A DNA stretch of 63,581 bases from Bacteroides stercorirosoris (GTDB lineage Bacteria; Bacteroidota; Bacteroidia; Bacteroidales; Bacteroidaceae): NCBI RefSeq assembly GCF_900142015.1, contig NZ_FQZN01000030.1:1-63581 (forward strand). The letters are read 5' to 3'. Position numbers and translations under genes: made by a program. Below, piece after piece: positions 33,057-42,700 of the stretch; within the stretch, counting starts at the first letter, position 1, and every line of letters starts with the position of its first letter. Under the pieces are notes generated by a model that was not told the origin of the DNA, ran no database searches, and was given only the letters and a program-made list of their open reading frames with translations.

Positions 33057-33845
33057 TTATCTCTCTTGCTTTTTAGCTTCATTCCAGATTGCATCCATCT
33101 CTTCTAAAGTCATTTCTTTCAGGTTTTTGCCCTCTTTGATGGTATGTGCTTCCAGATAGTTGAAACGGCTGATAAACTTCTGATTGGTACGCTCCAGTGC
33201 ATTATCCGGATTAATTTTGTAGAGGCGGGCGGCATTGATGAGGCTGAATAATACATCTCCGAACTCAGCTTCTGCCTTATCCTTATCCATATTGGCTACT
33301 TCTTCCTGGAATTCTCGAATTTCCTCTTTTACCTTGTCCCATACTTGTTCGCGCTCTTCCCAGTCGAAACCTACATTGCGGGCTTTATCCTGGATGCGGT
33401 AGGCTTTGATGAGCGAGGGTAGAGCGGAAGGAACGCCACTCAGCACACTCTTGTTTCCATCTTTTTCTTTCAGTTTCAGTTGTTCCCAGTTTTCGGAAAC
33501 TTGTCCGGCGGTGTCAGCCTTTACATCGCCGAATACGTGGGGATGGCGGAAAATCAGCTTCTCGCAAAGGTGGTCGCACACGTCTTTCATGTCGAAATCA
33601 CCTTTCTCCGAACCTATTTTAGCATAGAAAGCTACGTGGAGCAATACATCGCCCAATTCTTTGCAGATGTCATTTTTGTCATCCCGCATCAGGGCATCAC
33701 AGAGTTCATAGGTTTCTTCGATGGTATTGGGGCGCAGGCTTTCGTTAGTCTGTTTGCGGTCCCAGGGACATTTCTCGCGAAGTTCGTCGAGTATGTCGAG
33801 GAAGCGTCCGAAAGCTTCCATCTGTTCTTTTCTTGTATGTGACAT
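33057..33845 (-). CDS. mazG: Nucleoside triphosphate pyrophosphohydrolase MazG
   Basis: A 262-residue house-cleaning enzyme that hydrolyses (d)NTPs to NMP and PPi. It has two MazG folds. The first contains CPWDRKQTNESLRPNTIEET, with the EE-type metal acids continuing in KNDICKELGDVLLHVAFYAK; the second contains EFQEEVANMDKDKAEAEFGD followed by VLFSLINAARL. The ATG at 33845 is chosen because the family begins right there (HTRKEQMEAFGRFLDILDEL). It follows the DUF3810 gene by 41 bp on the minus strand, likely in one transcript. Confidence 0.95.
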   Translation of the reverse strand: MSHTRKEQMEAFGRFLDILDELREKCPWDRKQTNESLRPNTIEETYELCDALMRDDKNDICKELGDVLLHVAFYAKIGSEKGDFDMKDVCDHLCEKLIFRHPHVFGDVKADTAGQVSENWEQLKLKEKDGNKSVLSGVPSALPSLIKAYRIQDKARNVGFDWEEREQVWDKVKEEIREFQEEVANMDKDKAEAEFGDVLFSLINAARLYKINPDNALERTNQKFISRFNYLEAHTIKEGKNLKEMTLEEMDAIWNEAKKQER

Positions 33846-33886
33846 GAGGATTGAATATAAATTATTAAATATAAAATCTAAAGTTA

Positions 33887-34945
33887 TTAATTGGGGGAGG
33901 AGGCTTTCCATGCTTCATAGGAAATGAGCAGCCCCACTACTTCGGAGTAGTTTTTACGACCGCTTTGTATTTTGTTTCCTTTCAGATACAGGTCATATAT
34001 CCAGTCTTGTATGTCTCCGATGAAGGGGCTGTATTTCTCCATCCAGTATGTATGGTTCTTTTGGGATAGCTCTATGATTTCGGGGCGTATCTTATTGAAA
34101 AGTCCTTTGTATTCCTCTTCGTTCATCAACCGGCGGGCGTTGACAAGTACATGGCCTAATACGGAGAAATATCCGCAGAAGCGAATGCCTCGTGCTTGCG
34201 AACGGGTACATACCTGGTAAGCGTAAAAGTTAGCTTCCGCTTCACTGGAGATGCCTAACAGGTGTGCCAGTTCATGAGTGTATGTGGCAGGGTATTGCGA
34301 AGGAAGCAAATCGCCGTTCAAAGTGAATTCACAGAAGAAAGGCCCCATGCTTCCGGTAACTCCGACCATGGATATCAGCGGGGTGAAGAGCATTGTCTTT
34401 ACCCGGGGAGATTTATGGAAAGGGCGGTGCACACCCAATGTGTCACTGATCTGATTATATCCACGAACGGTTTCCCGACGGATAAGATCTTTGTTGATGG
34501 AAGTCACGTCTGCATAAGAGGCATTCAGTTTTTCAACGTAATCATCAACAAACTCTTGAAAGTTCTCCGGGGTGTATGCGGTGTAGGGAATATGTGTGCG
34601 TTGGTAAAAATTGGGCTGGGAATAGTTTAATCCCCAGGCAAGATAGAACCAAGCATATATCCACAACAGGTATTCGATGTCATTCAGAAGAATACGCTTC
34701 CATTTTTTCTTTTGAAAACAGCGGGCATAGACAGGGTAGAGAAGTACGCCTGCAATGCTGAGAGCTATGAATAAATCTCCGATAGCAAAGGGGATTAAAC
34801 GTGAGAAAGAGGATAAGCAATATGCAATGACCGGATATGCATTGTCGGCATATACTTTTCCCATAGCCGGAATAAGTTGCGTAGCCCAAATAATTAACAA
34901 TAGCACACACAGTGCTATGTAACGTATCCTTTGCTTATGTTTCAT
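33887..34945 (-). CDS. DUF3810 membrane protein with an HEXXH zinc motif
   Basis: A 352-residue membrane protein with N-terminal transmembrane helices (about residues 7-25, 45-70 and 90-105) and a large extracytoplasmic domain. The domain contains THELAHLLGISSEAEANFYAY, a gluzincin-like HEXXH with a downstream E-A-E-A-N metal-ligand candidate. This matches DUF3810, a Bacteroidetes family of putative membrane-bound metalloproteases. The substrate is unknown. Unlike the M48-like protein at 6970-8490, the zinc motif is intact. It heads the operon with mazG. Confidence 0.85.
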   Translation of the reverse strand: MKHKQRIRYIALCVLLLIIWATQLIPAMGKVYADNAYPVIAYCLSSFSRLIPFAIGDLFIALSIAGVLLYPVYARCFQKKKWKRILLNDIEYLLWIYAWFYLAWGLNYSQPNFYQRTHIPYTAYTPENFQEFVDDYVEKLNASYADVTSINKDLIRRETVRGYNQISDTLGVHRPFHKSPRVKTMLFTPLISMVGVTGSMGPFFCEFTLNGDLLPSQYPATYTHELAHLLGISSEAEANFYAYQVCTRSQARGIRFCGYFSVLGHVLVNARRLMNEEEYKGLFNKIRPEIIELSQKNHTYWMEKYSPFIGDIQDWIYDLYLKGNKIQSGRKNYSEVVGLLISYEAWKASSPN

Positions 34946-34965
34946 TTCAAATCATATTTGAAAGG

Positions 34966-34973
34966 CAAAAATA
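34966..34973 (-). promoter_or_regulatory. -7 element TATTTTTG of the DUF3810-mazG operon
   Basis: Minus-strand TATTTTTG fits TAnnTTTG, 20 bp ahead of the ATG at 34945; no clear -33 box. Confidence 0.5.
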
Positions 34974-35100
34974 TACATTTATTAAATGTCACGTAGGAAA
35001 ATGACGCAATATTTGTATAAATAATCCTTTATGAAGGCTATAAATTATCGTTCTCGGCACAGAAAGCGCCGGAGGGTGGTAAGATTTGAATTTAATTTAG

Positions 35101-35108
35101 TAATTTTG
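35101..35108 (+). promoter_or_regulatory. -7 element TAATTTTG of valS
   Basis: TAATTTTG matches TAnnTTTG about 45 bp before the valS ATG. A TTTG lies 12 bp upstream, too close for a standard -33 box. Confidence 0.45.
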
Positions 35109-35153
35109 TGCCCGTTATTCGCGATACACTAATTATACACAGATTTAAAAGAT

Positions 35154-37784
35154 ATGGAATTAGCAAGTAAGTACAACCCTGCTGATGTAGAGGGAAAGTG
35201 GTATCAATATTGGTTGGACCACAAATTATTCAGTTCAAAACCCGATGGTCGTGAACCTTATACCATCGTCATCCCACCTCCTAACGTCACCGGTGTGTTG
35301 CACATGGGACACATGCTTAATAATACCATTCAAGATATTCTGGTACGCCGTGCCCGCATGGAAGGTAAGAATGCCTGCTGGGTACCGGGAACCGACCACG
35401 CATCTATCGCTACCGAGGCTAAGGTGGTGAACAAACTTGCCGCGCAAGGCATCAAGAAGACTGACCTTACCCGTGATGAGTTCTTGAAACATGCCTGGGA
35501 CTGGACGGATGAACATGGAGGTATCATCTTGAAGCAGCTCCGTAAACTGGGTGCTTCGTGCGACTGGGACCGCACTGCCTTCACTATGGATGAGAAACGT
35601 AGTGAAAGTGTGCTCAAAGTATTTGTAGACCTCTACAATAAGGGGCTGATTTACCGTGGAGTACGTATGGTGAACTGGGACCCGAAAGCTTTGACGGCTC
35701 TCTCCGATGAAGAAGTTATCTATAAAGAAGAGCATGGCAAGTTGTATTACCTGCGCTATAAAGTAGAAGGCGATCCGGAAGGACGCTATGCTGTAGTGGC
35801 TACCACCCGTCCTGAGACAATCATGGGAGATACCGCCATGTGTATCAATCCGAACGACCCGAAGAACGAATGGCTGAAAGGTAAGAAAGTGATTGTACCT
35901 TTGGTGAACCGCGTTATTCCGGTGATTGAGGATGATTATGTAGATATTGAGTTCGGTACCGGCTGTTTGAAAGTTACTCCTGCCCATGATGTGAATGACT
36001 ATATGCTGGGTGAGAAGTATAATCTGCCGAGCATTGATATCTTCAATGATAACGGTACGTTGAGCGAAGCCGCCGGCCTTTATATCGGTATGGATCGTTT
36101 TGATGTGCGTAAGCAAATTGAGAAAGACCTTGAGACTGCCGGTCTGTTGGATAAGGTAGAAGCTTATACGAATAAGGTAGGTTATTCAGAACGTACCAAT
36201 GTAGTTATCGAGCCGAAACTCTCTATGCAGTGGTTCCTGAAAATGCAGCATTTTGCAGATATGGCACTGCCGCCGGTAATGAACGATGAGCTGAAGTTTT
36301 ATCCTGCTAAATATAAAAATACATACCGGCACTGGATGGAGAACATCAAAGACTGGTGTATCAGCCGTCAGTTGTGGTGGGGACATCGCATTCCGGCATA
36401 CTTCCTTCCGGAAGGGGGCTATGTAGTAGCTGCTACGCCGGAAGAAGCTTTGGAGTTGGCTAAAGAAAAGACAGGCAATCCGGCTCTCACAATGGCGGAA
36501 CTCCGCCAGGATGAAGATTGTCTGGATACTTGGTTCTCTTCATGGTTGTGGCCTATCTCTCTGTTTGATGGTATTAACAATCCGGGCAATGAGGAAATTA
36601 ATTACTACTATCCGACAAGTGACCTGGTGACCGGACCCGATATCATTTTCTTCTGGGTAGCCCGCATGATTATGGCAGGGTATGAGTATGAAGGAAAGAT
36701 GCCGTTTAAGAATGTATATTTTACGGGTATCGTTCGTGATAAGTTGGGGCGTAAAATGTCCAAGTCACTCGGTAACTCTCCCGATCCGCTGGAACTGATT
36801 GAGAGGTATGGTGCTGATGGCGTGCGTATGGGTATGATGTTGGCGGCCCCTGCCGGAAATGATATATTGTTTGATGATGCGCTTTGTGAACAGGGACGTA
36901 ACTTCTGCAATAAGATATGGAATGCTTTCCGTCTGGTGAGCGGTTGGACGATTGATAATAGCCAGCCTGTTCCGGAAGCTGCAAAACTGGCAATGGCATG
37001 GTTTGAGTCTAAGCAGAGCGAGGTTGCTGCTGAAGTAGTCGATTTGTTCAGCAAGTATCGTCTGAGCGAGGCGCTTATGGCTGTTTATAAACTGTTCTGG
37101 GATGAGTTCTCTTCCTGGTATCTTGAAATGATAAAACCTGCTTACGGGCAAGGGATTAACAGTACGGTTCATAGTGCAACGATAAGCTTCTTTGAAAATC
37201 TGCTTCGTCTGCTTCATCCGTTCATGCCGTTCATTACCGAAGAACTCTGGCAACAGATGTATGAGCGCAAGCCGGGTGAAAGTATTATGGTGTGTCCGTT
37301 GTCCATGGATAATAATGTGGATAGTGATATGGTTCAGCAATTTGAGACGGTGAAAGAAGTTATCAGTAGTGTTCGTTCCATCCGTTTGCAGAAGAATATT
37401 GCTCAGAAGGAAGCATTGGAGTTGCAGGTGGTTGGTGAGAATCCGGTTGCTGCATTCAATGCGGTCATCACAAAGATGTGTAATCTTTCGGCGTTGGATG
37501 TGGTAGATGCCAAAACGGACGGTGCCGCTTCCTTCATGGTAGGTACGACAGAGTATGCTGTGCCTTTGGGTAACATGATTGACGTGGAAGCTGAAATCTC
37601 CCGTATGGAAGCTGAACTGAAGCATAAGGAAGGTTTCCTGCAAGGCGTAATGAAGAAGCTGAGTAACGAGAAGTTTGTGAACAATGCTCCGGCTGCCGTT
37701 CTTGAAATGGAACGTAAGAAACAGGCTGATGCGGAAAGCATTATCAAATCTTTGAAGGAAAGTATTGCTGCGTTGAAGAAATAA
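35154..37784 (+). CDS. valS: Valyl-tRNA synthetase
   Basis: An 876-residue class I aminoacyl-tRNA synthetase. The HIGH-type motif is PPNVTGVLHMGHMLNNT (about residues 42-58). The editing (CP1) domain has TTRPETIMGDTAM, KMSKS is GRKMSKSLGN (about 532), and the anticodon-binding and C-terminal coiled-coil arm (about 800-876, alternating acidic/basic heptads) complete the ValRS layout. Length and order are normal. No T-box is expected in this phylum and none is seen. It is monocistronic. Confidence 0.97.
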   Translation: MELASKYNPADVEGKWYQYWLDHKLFSSKPDGREPYTIVIPPPNVTGVLHMGHMLNNTIQDILVRRARMEGKNACWVPGTDHASIATEAKVVNKLAAQGIKKTDLTRDEFLKHAWDWTDEHGGIILKQLRKLGASCDWDRTAFTMDEKRSESVLKVFVDLYNKGLIYRGVRMVNWDPKALTALSDEEVIYKEEHGKLYYLRYKVEGDPEGRYAVVATTRPETIMGDTAMCINPNDPKNEWLKGKKVIVPLVNRVIPVIEDDYVDIEFGTGCLKVTPAHDVNDYMLGEKYNLPSIDIFNDNGTLSEAAGLYIGMDRFDVRKQIEKDLETAGLLDKVEAYTNKVGYSERTNVVIEPKLSMQWFLKMQHFADMALPPVMNDELKFYPAKYKNTYRHWMENIKDWCISRQLWWGHRIPAYFLPEGGYVVAATPEEALELAKEKTGNPALTMAELRQDEDCLDTWFSSWLWPISLFDGINNPGNEEINYYYPTSDLVTGPDIIFFWVARMIMAGYEYEGKMPFKNVYFTGIVRDKLGRKMSKSLGNSPDPLELIERYGADGVRMGMMLAAPAGNDILFDDALCEQGRNFCNKIWNAFRLVSGWTIDNSQPVPEAAKLAMAWFESKQSEVAAEVVDLFSKYRLSEALMAVYKLFWDEFSSWYLEMIKPAYGQGINSTVHSATISFFENLLRLLHPFMPFITEELWQQMYERKPGESIMVCPLSMDNNVDSDMVQQFETVKEVISSVRSIRLQKNIAQKEALELQVVGENPVAAFNAVITKMCNLSALDVVDAKTDGAASFMVGTTEYAVPLGNMIDVEAEISRMEAELKHKEGFLQGVMKKLSNEKFVNNAPAAVLEMERKKQADAESIIKSLKESIAALKK

Positions 37785-37829
37785 ATTTCTTAATCCGGGA
37801 ATATCCCGGATTAAGTCTAAGTATAAAAT

Positions 37830-37869
37830 AATTAGCCCTTGCAATAATCATTTATTGCAAGGGCTAATT
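37830..37869. terminator. 18-bp perfect terminator between convergent valS and a hypothetical gene
   Basis: The arms at 37830-37847 and 37852-37869 are exact complements around a 4-base loop, with A/T-rich base pairs at both ends. A second hairpin (12-bp stem at 37789-37815, TTAATCCGGGA type) lies just upstream without a T-run. Confidence 0.88.
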
Positions 37870-37915
37870 TATTTTATGCCGGGAGTAGATTTCCGGCAGT
37901 GTTATTTAAATCGTA

Positions 37916-38362
37916 TTATTTCTCTAATAAGTCTTTCAAGAAAGCGTCCAATTCTTCATCCAGGCCTTTCAACAATTCCTCGTTAACGAGCAACGTATCG
38001 TCGTCCATTAACAGCAATTCGGCAACTGTTTCTTTTTCATCATCCACCAATACGAATGAGTAAGGTTTCAAGATGGTCAATCTGTCAAAGTCACCGCCAT
38101 TCTTCATATTATTGAGCAAGTTGGAGAGTGTACGTTCTACATTTTCATAGAAGTCATCTCCGTCATAAGTCATCCATTCCTCAATAGCTATGTTTGCCAG
38201 TTCTTCATCTTCATCATCGAATATGGTCAACTCACCGGAATTCTGATTTGCTTGCAGATGAATGTCGGTCACAATGGTTTGCTCACAGCCGCAGGTGTAC
38301 TTGCTGACTGATTGTCTGATAGTCGTTTCGAGGAGCGATAATGATGCTTGGCTCAGTTTCAT
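37916..38362 (-). CDS. Acidic cytoplasmic protein of unknown function
   Basis: A 148-residue, strongly acidic protein with no signal or membrane segment. It starts MKLSQASLSLLETTIRQSVS, has a CGC motif near residue 24 and ends in an acidic helical tail (ELLKGLDEELDAFLKDLLEK). I do not recognise a family beyond conserved Bacteroides hypothetical proteins. A -7 box TACCTTTG at 38390-38397 (minus strand) lies 27 bp before the ATG and the gene ends at the strong terminator shared with valS, so it is an independent real gene. Confidence 0.75.
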   Translation of the reverse strand: MKLSQASLSLLETTIRQSVSKYTCGCEQTIVTDIHLQANQNSGELTIFDDEDEELANIAIEEWMTYDGDDFYENVERTLSNLLNNMKNGGDFDRLTILKPYSFVLVDDEKETVAELLLMDDDTLLVNEELLKGLDEELDAFLKDLLEK

Positions 38363-38389
38363 AATAGATATTCTTTCTTAATGGATGTT

Positions 38390-38397
38390 CAAAGGTA
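38390..38397 (-). promoter_or_regulatory. -7 element TACCTTTG of the acidic hypothetical gene
   Basis: Minus-strand TACCTTTG fits TAnnTTTG, 27 bp before the ATG at 38362. Confidence 0.5.
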
Positions 38398-38428
38398 TAA
38401 AAAAAATAATAACCCCTGCATCATTTGG

Positions 38429-39538
38429 CTAAAAATCATTCTTAAATCGTTGCATTTGGGCGTTTAGACGGGTCATTCCTTCTTTTCGTTCCTGCAATGC
38501 GTTTAAATAACGGGTCACAGCCAGGTAATTGGGGACATCGCTGAAATCTACGGTGGACTGATTTTTCTTCTCTTCTATTTTGTCTATTTCGAAAGCTACT
38601 TTTTGTGCTTTCAATGCCCATTCTTCCGCCTTATAGATGCTATCTTGCATTTCATATCCTAATGCTACGTTGTAGGCTGCATACATTTTCTGTTTCCCTT
38701 TTTTCTTCTTTTCATAAGTCTGTTTCCAGAGTTCGATGGCCTGTTCCCAGTTGTTTTCACGCACGAAGACAGCGGCATCGCGCATATTTACGGAACCTCC
38801 TGTGAACAGATAACGGTTAGCTGTTGTCCAGTAAGGCAACAGATGCTTGACAGGAATTACTCCGGCAAATTCGGATGCTTCTTTCAGCATATTCTCATCA
38901 GTGATAAGTCCTGAACTTGCTGAAGTCATATTGGAACTCGTATGGTCCCAGAATATGCTGTCGTTAGCACTGACGGTTACCATCGGGCCGGTTCGCTGGG
39001 GCAGATATACTTTTACGGTAGGATATACTTTGACGTCTAAGGTTCCTACGTACATTCTCCAGTCCGGAAAAAACTCAATTTTACGTAAGGAACGTATTTG
39101 TACGTTTTCCAAGGCTATGAGGAAGTCCACTGCCAGATTTTCGGTAAGTTCTTCTACTTCGTCCTTGCTGAGGGTGCTCTCGCGTGGAATCATATCATTG
39201 GCACGCAGGGCGGAGTCACAAATGACAACTTCGTCGAAGTAATTCTCATGTGCAAGTGCCTCGGCCAGCGATTCCGTAGCTATTTGGGCATTCCCGTTGA
39301 AATACCCTGTCTTGCGTGCCACTTCCGTCTGGTCTTTTTTCTTTTCGCCCGTTTCTTCTACTATCAGTTGATTGTCCGGAATAGGCGGCATATTATTCAC
39401 TACGGCTACACGTCTGAGACTGGATGGAAAGCTAACTTCCGCCGGCAGCATATAGTCGATGGACAGTTGCTCTACGCTTTGGCAACCGCCCAAAAGCAGG
39501 GAACAGCAAAGCAACAGGAAGTACGAATATTTAGTCAT
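38429..39538 (-). CDS. Lipoprotein of the DUF6340-like family
   Basis: A 369-residue protein with a clear lipoprotein signal (MTKYSYFLLLCCSLLLGGC, lipobox LGGC). The conserved opening VEQLSIDYMLPAEVSFPSSL and the later AVVNNMPPIPDN belong to a Bacteroidales lipoprotein family that I associate with DUF6340. The C-terminal third contains TPR-like helices (NWEQAIELWKQTYEKKKKGK). Role unknown. The start at 39538 coincides with the signal peptide; the in-frame ATG at 39601 lies inside the secA terminator hairpin and is rejected. A -7 box TATTTTTG is at 39564-39571. Confidence 0.8.
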   Translation of the reverse strand: MTKYSYFLLLCCSLLLGGCQSVEQLSIDYMLPAEVSFPSSLRRVAVVNNMPPIPDNQLIVEETGEKKKDQTEVARKTGYFNGNAQIATESLAEALAHENYFDEVVICDSALRANDMIPRESTLSKDEVEELTENLAVDFLIALENVQIRSLRKIEFFPDWRMYVGTLDVKVYPTVKVYLPQRTGPMVTVSANDSIFWDHTSSNMTSASSGLITDENMLKEASEFAGVIPVKHLLPYWTTANRYLFTGGSVNMRDAAVFVRENNWEQAIELWKQTYEKKKKGKQKMYAAYNVALGYEMQDSIYKAEEWALKAQKVAFEIDKIEEKKNQSTVDFSDVPNYLAVTRYLNALQERKEGMTRLNAQMQRFKNDF

Positions 39539-39563
39539 AAGCTTATTCTTTATGTAGGAATAA

Positions 39564-39571
39564 CAAAAATA
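39564..39571 (-). promoter_or_regulatory. -7 element TATTTTTG of the lipoprotein gene
   Basis: Minus-strand TATTTTTG fits TAnnTTTG and lies 25 bp before the ATG at 39538. A TTTT stretch sits 19 bp upstream as a weak -33 box. Confidence 0.5.
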
Positions 39572-39590
39572 CACTTTTGTATGGATATAT

Positions 39591-39627
39591 AAAAGCCTCA
39601 AACAGTTTTTAACCGTTTGAGGCTTTT
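39591..39627 (-). terminator. Terminator downstream of secA (13-bp stem)
   Basis: AAAAGCCTCAAAC (39591-39603) and its complement (39615-39627) form a perfect stem; on the minus strand the 3' side ends in four Ts. It separates secA from the lipoprotein gene. Confidence 0.8.
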
Positions 39628-39644
39628 ATTAGGAGAGAAAGTAG

Positions 39645-39691
39645 GTATAAAGTCTAAATTATAAGGTGTAAAGTGTCCTTATACTTTATAC
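39645..39691. repeat. Nested palindrome just after secA
   Basis: GTATAAAGT (39645-39653) pairs with ACTTTATAC (39683-39691), and inside it ATAAGG (39661-39666) pairs with CCTTAT (39677-39682). It lies 12 bp from the secA stop codon and may assist termination or protect the 3' end. Confidence 0.6.
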
Positions 39692-39702
39692 TCTATTTTT
39701 CA

Positions 39703-42700
39703 TCATGCATTCTTTCCGTGACAGTTCTTATATTTCTTTCCGCTTCCGCAGGGGCAAGGATCGTTGCGTCCTACCGTCTTTTCCGCACGAATCGGTTCAC
39801 GCTTTGTCTCGCGCGTGTCGTGTTGGGCGGCTTCCTGTTGGTTCGGATCGGTCAAGTCTTGTTTCTGTTCACGATATTTGCTCATGTCCTGTTTTTGTTC
39901 GGGAGCAGCCTGGCGTATTTCCTGCGGCTCCTGTACCGGAATCTGTCCGCGCATCAGGATAGAGATGGTCTGGTTATTGATTTTATCCACCATCGTATCA
40001 AACAGGTTCACTGACTCCAGCTTATAAATCAACAGCGGGTCTTTCTGTTCATAACTTGCGTTCTGTACGGAATGTTTCAGTTCATCCAGTTCACGAAGGT
40101 TTTCTTTCCATGATTCATCGATGACGTGCAGTAGGATGGACTTCTCGAAAGCTTTTACCACTTCCTTACATTCGCTGTCGTAAGCTGCTTTCAGATTGCA
40201 AGAGATGTTGTACATGCGCTTACCGTCTGTGATGGGGATAAGGATGTTTTCGTACATGTGTCCCTGGGTCTCATAAACCTGCTTGATGACCGGATAAGCG
40301 ATTTGTGCCATACGGTCCGTCTTGCGTTTGAATTGCTCCATTGCCGTGTTGAAAGCTTCTTCGGTAAGCTTTTCCTTCTTCTCGTTACGGAACTGCTCCT
40401 CATTGAAAGGAACTTCCATGGCAAGTGTCTGCAAGAAGTCCATTTTGCAGTTTTCGTAGTCGGGAGCTTCGACGGCAGCGGCAACGCGGTCCCAAATCAT
40501 GTTGACGATATCCATTCCGATACGTTCACCCATCAGGGCGTGGCGACGTTTGGTATATACAACGGTACGTTGCTTGTTCATTACGTCATCATATTCCAGC
40601 AAACGCTTACGGATACCGAAGTTGTTTTCTTCCACTTTCTTTTGTGCACGCTCGATGGAGTTGGAAATCATCTTGTGCTCAATCATTTCACCTTCCTTGA
40701 AACCGAGGCGGTCCATTACGCCTGCGATACGGTCGGAAGAGAACAGACGCATCAGGTCGTCTTCCAGTGATACGAAGAATACGGAAGAACCCGGGTCGCC
40801 CTGACGTCCGGCACGTCCGCGCAACTGGCGGTCTACACGGCGGGACTCATGACGCTCAGTACCGATGATTGCCAAACCGCCCGCGGCTTTCACTTCCGGA
40901 CTCAGCTTGATGTCCGTACCACGACCTGCCATGTTGGTAGCAATGGTCACTGTTCCGCTGAAACCGGCTTTGGCTACGATGTCAGCTTCCTTCTGGTGCA
41001 ATTTGGCATTCAGTACACTGTGCTCAATATGACGCATAGTCAACATTTTGCTCAGCATTTCGGAGATTTCTACTGACGTAGTACCCACCAGCACAGGGCG
41101 TCCGGCTTGTACCAACTGTTCGATTTCTTCGATCACAGCTTTATACTTTTCGCGTTTCGTCTTGTAAACGCGGTCGTTCATGTCTTTACGGGAAATAGGG
41201 CGGTTGGTCGGAATGACTACTACGTCCAGCTTATAGATGTCCCAGAATTCGCCTGCTTCCGTTTCGGCAGTACCGGTCATACCCGAGAGCTTATGGTACA
41301 TACGGAAGTAGTTCTGCAACGTAATGGTGGCAAACGTCTGCGTGGCAGCTTCCACTTTCACGTTTTCCTTGGCTTCGATAGCCTGGTGCAAACCGTCTGA
41401 ATAGCGGCGGCCCTCCATAATACGTCCTGTCTGCTCGTCTACAATCTTCACTTGTCCGTCGATAACAACGTATTCGTCATCCTTCTCGAACATAGTGTAT
41501 GCTTTCAGCAATTGGTTGATGGTGTGTACGCGCTCTGATTTGATGGCATAGTTTGTCAGTAACTCGTCTTTCTTCGCCAGCCTCTCTTCGTCCGTCAGGT
41601 TTGTTTCGTTTTCCAGTTCGGAAAGTTGTGCGGCGATGTCGGGCAATACGAAGAGGGTGGGGTCTTCCGAGTTACCGGTAATCAAGTCCACACCTTTATC
41701 GGTCAGGTCTACACTGTTCAGCTTTTCTTCGATGACGAAGTACAACGGGTCGGTGGCTTCGTGCATACGTTTGTTGTTCTGCTCCATGTAGATTTCTTCA
41801 GTTTTCAGCATGCCCGCTTTGATACCTTGTTCACTCAGGTATTTAATCAGGGGCTTGTTCTTTGGCAATGCCTTATGGCTGCGGAACAATGCGAGGAAGC
41901 CTTCTTCCTGCTCCTTCTTGTCGCCGGAGGCGATAAGACGTTTGGCGTCGGCAAGATATTGGGTAGCCAGTTTTTTCTGTGCTTCCACCAGACGTTCTAC
42001 CAAGGGGCGGAGTTGTTCAAACAACTGGTCCTCACCTTTCGGTACGGGACCGGAGATGATTAACGGTGTACGAGCATCATCAATCAATACGGAGTCCACC
42101 TCATCGACGATGGCATAGTTGTGCTGACGCTGTACGAGGTCTTTTGGACTGATGGCCATATTGTCGCGCAGGTAGTCGAAACCGAATTCGTTGTTAGTAC
42201 CGAACGTGATATCTGCCAGATATGCCTGACGACGGGCATCGGAGTTGGGCTGATGTTTGTCGATACAGTCCACACTTAAACCGTGGAACATATAGAGGGG
42301 GCCCATCCATTCGGAGTCACGCTTAGACAGGTAGTCGTTCACCGTTACCACGTGTACACCGTTTCCGGTCAGTGCGTTGAGGAATACCGGGAGGGTAGCT
42401 ACCAGGGTCTTACCTTCACCCGTTGCCATTTCGGCAATTTTACCTTTATGCAATACCACACCACCGAAGAGCTGCACATCATAGTGCACCATGTTCCAGG
42501 TGACTTCGGTTCCGCCTGCCAGCCAGTGGTTCTGATAGATTGCCTTGTCGCCTTCGATGCGTACAAAGTCTTTGGTAGCTGCCAGATGGCGGTCGAACTC
42601 GGTGGCTGTTACTACAATTTCTTCATTTTCAGAGAAGCGTTTGGCAGTTTCTTTCACGATAGAGAAAGCTACGGGCAATACTTCGTCCAATGCTTTTTCG

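Noticed and set aside
36765..37844. A 359-codon frame antisense to valS
   Set aside because: ValRS motifs on the plus strand are unambiguous; the antisense product has a low-complexity, His/Asn-rich composition without family features.
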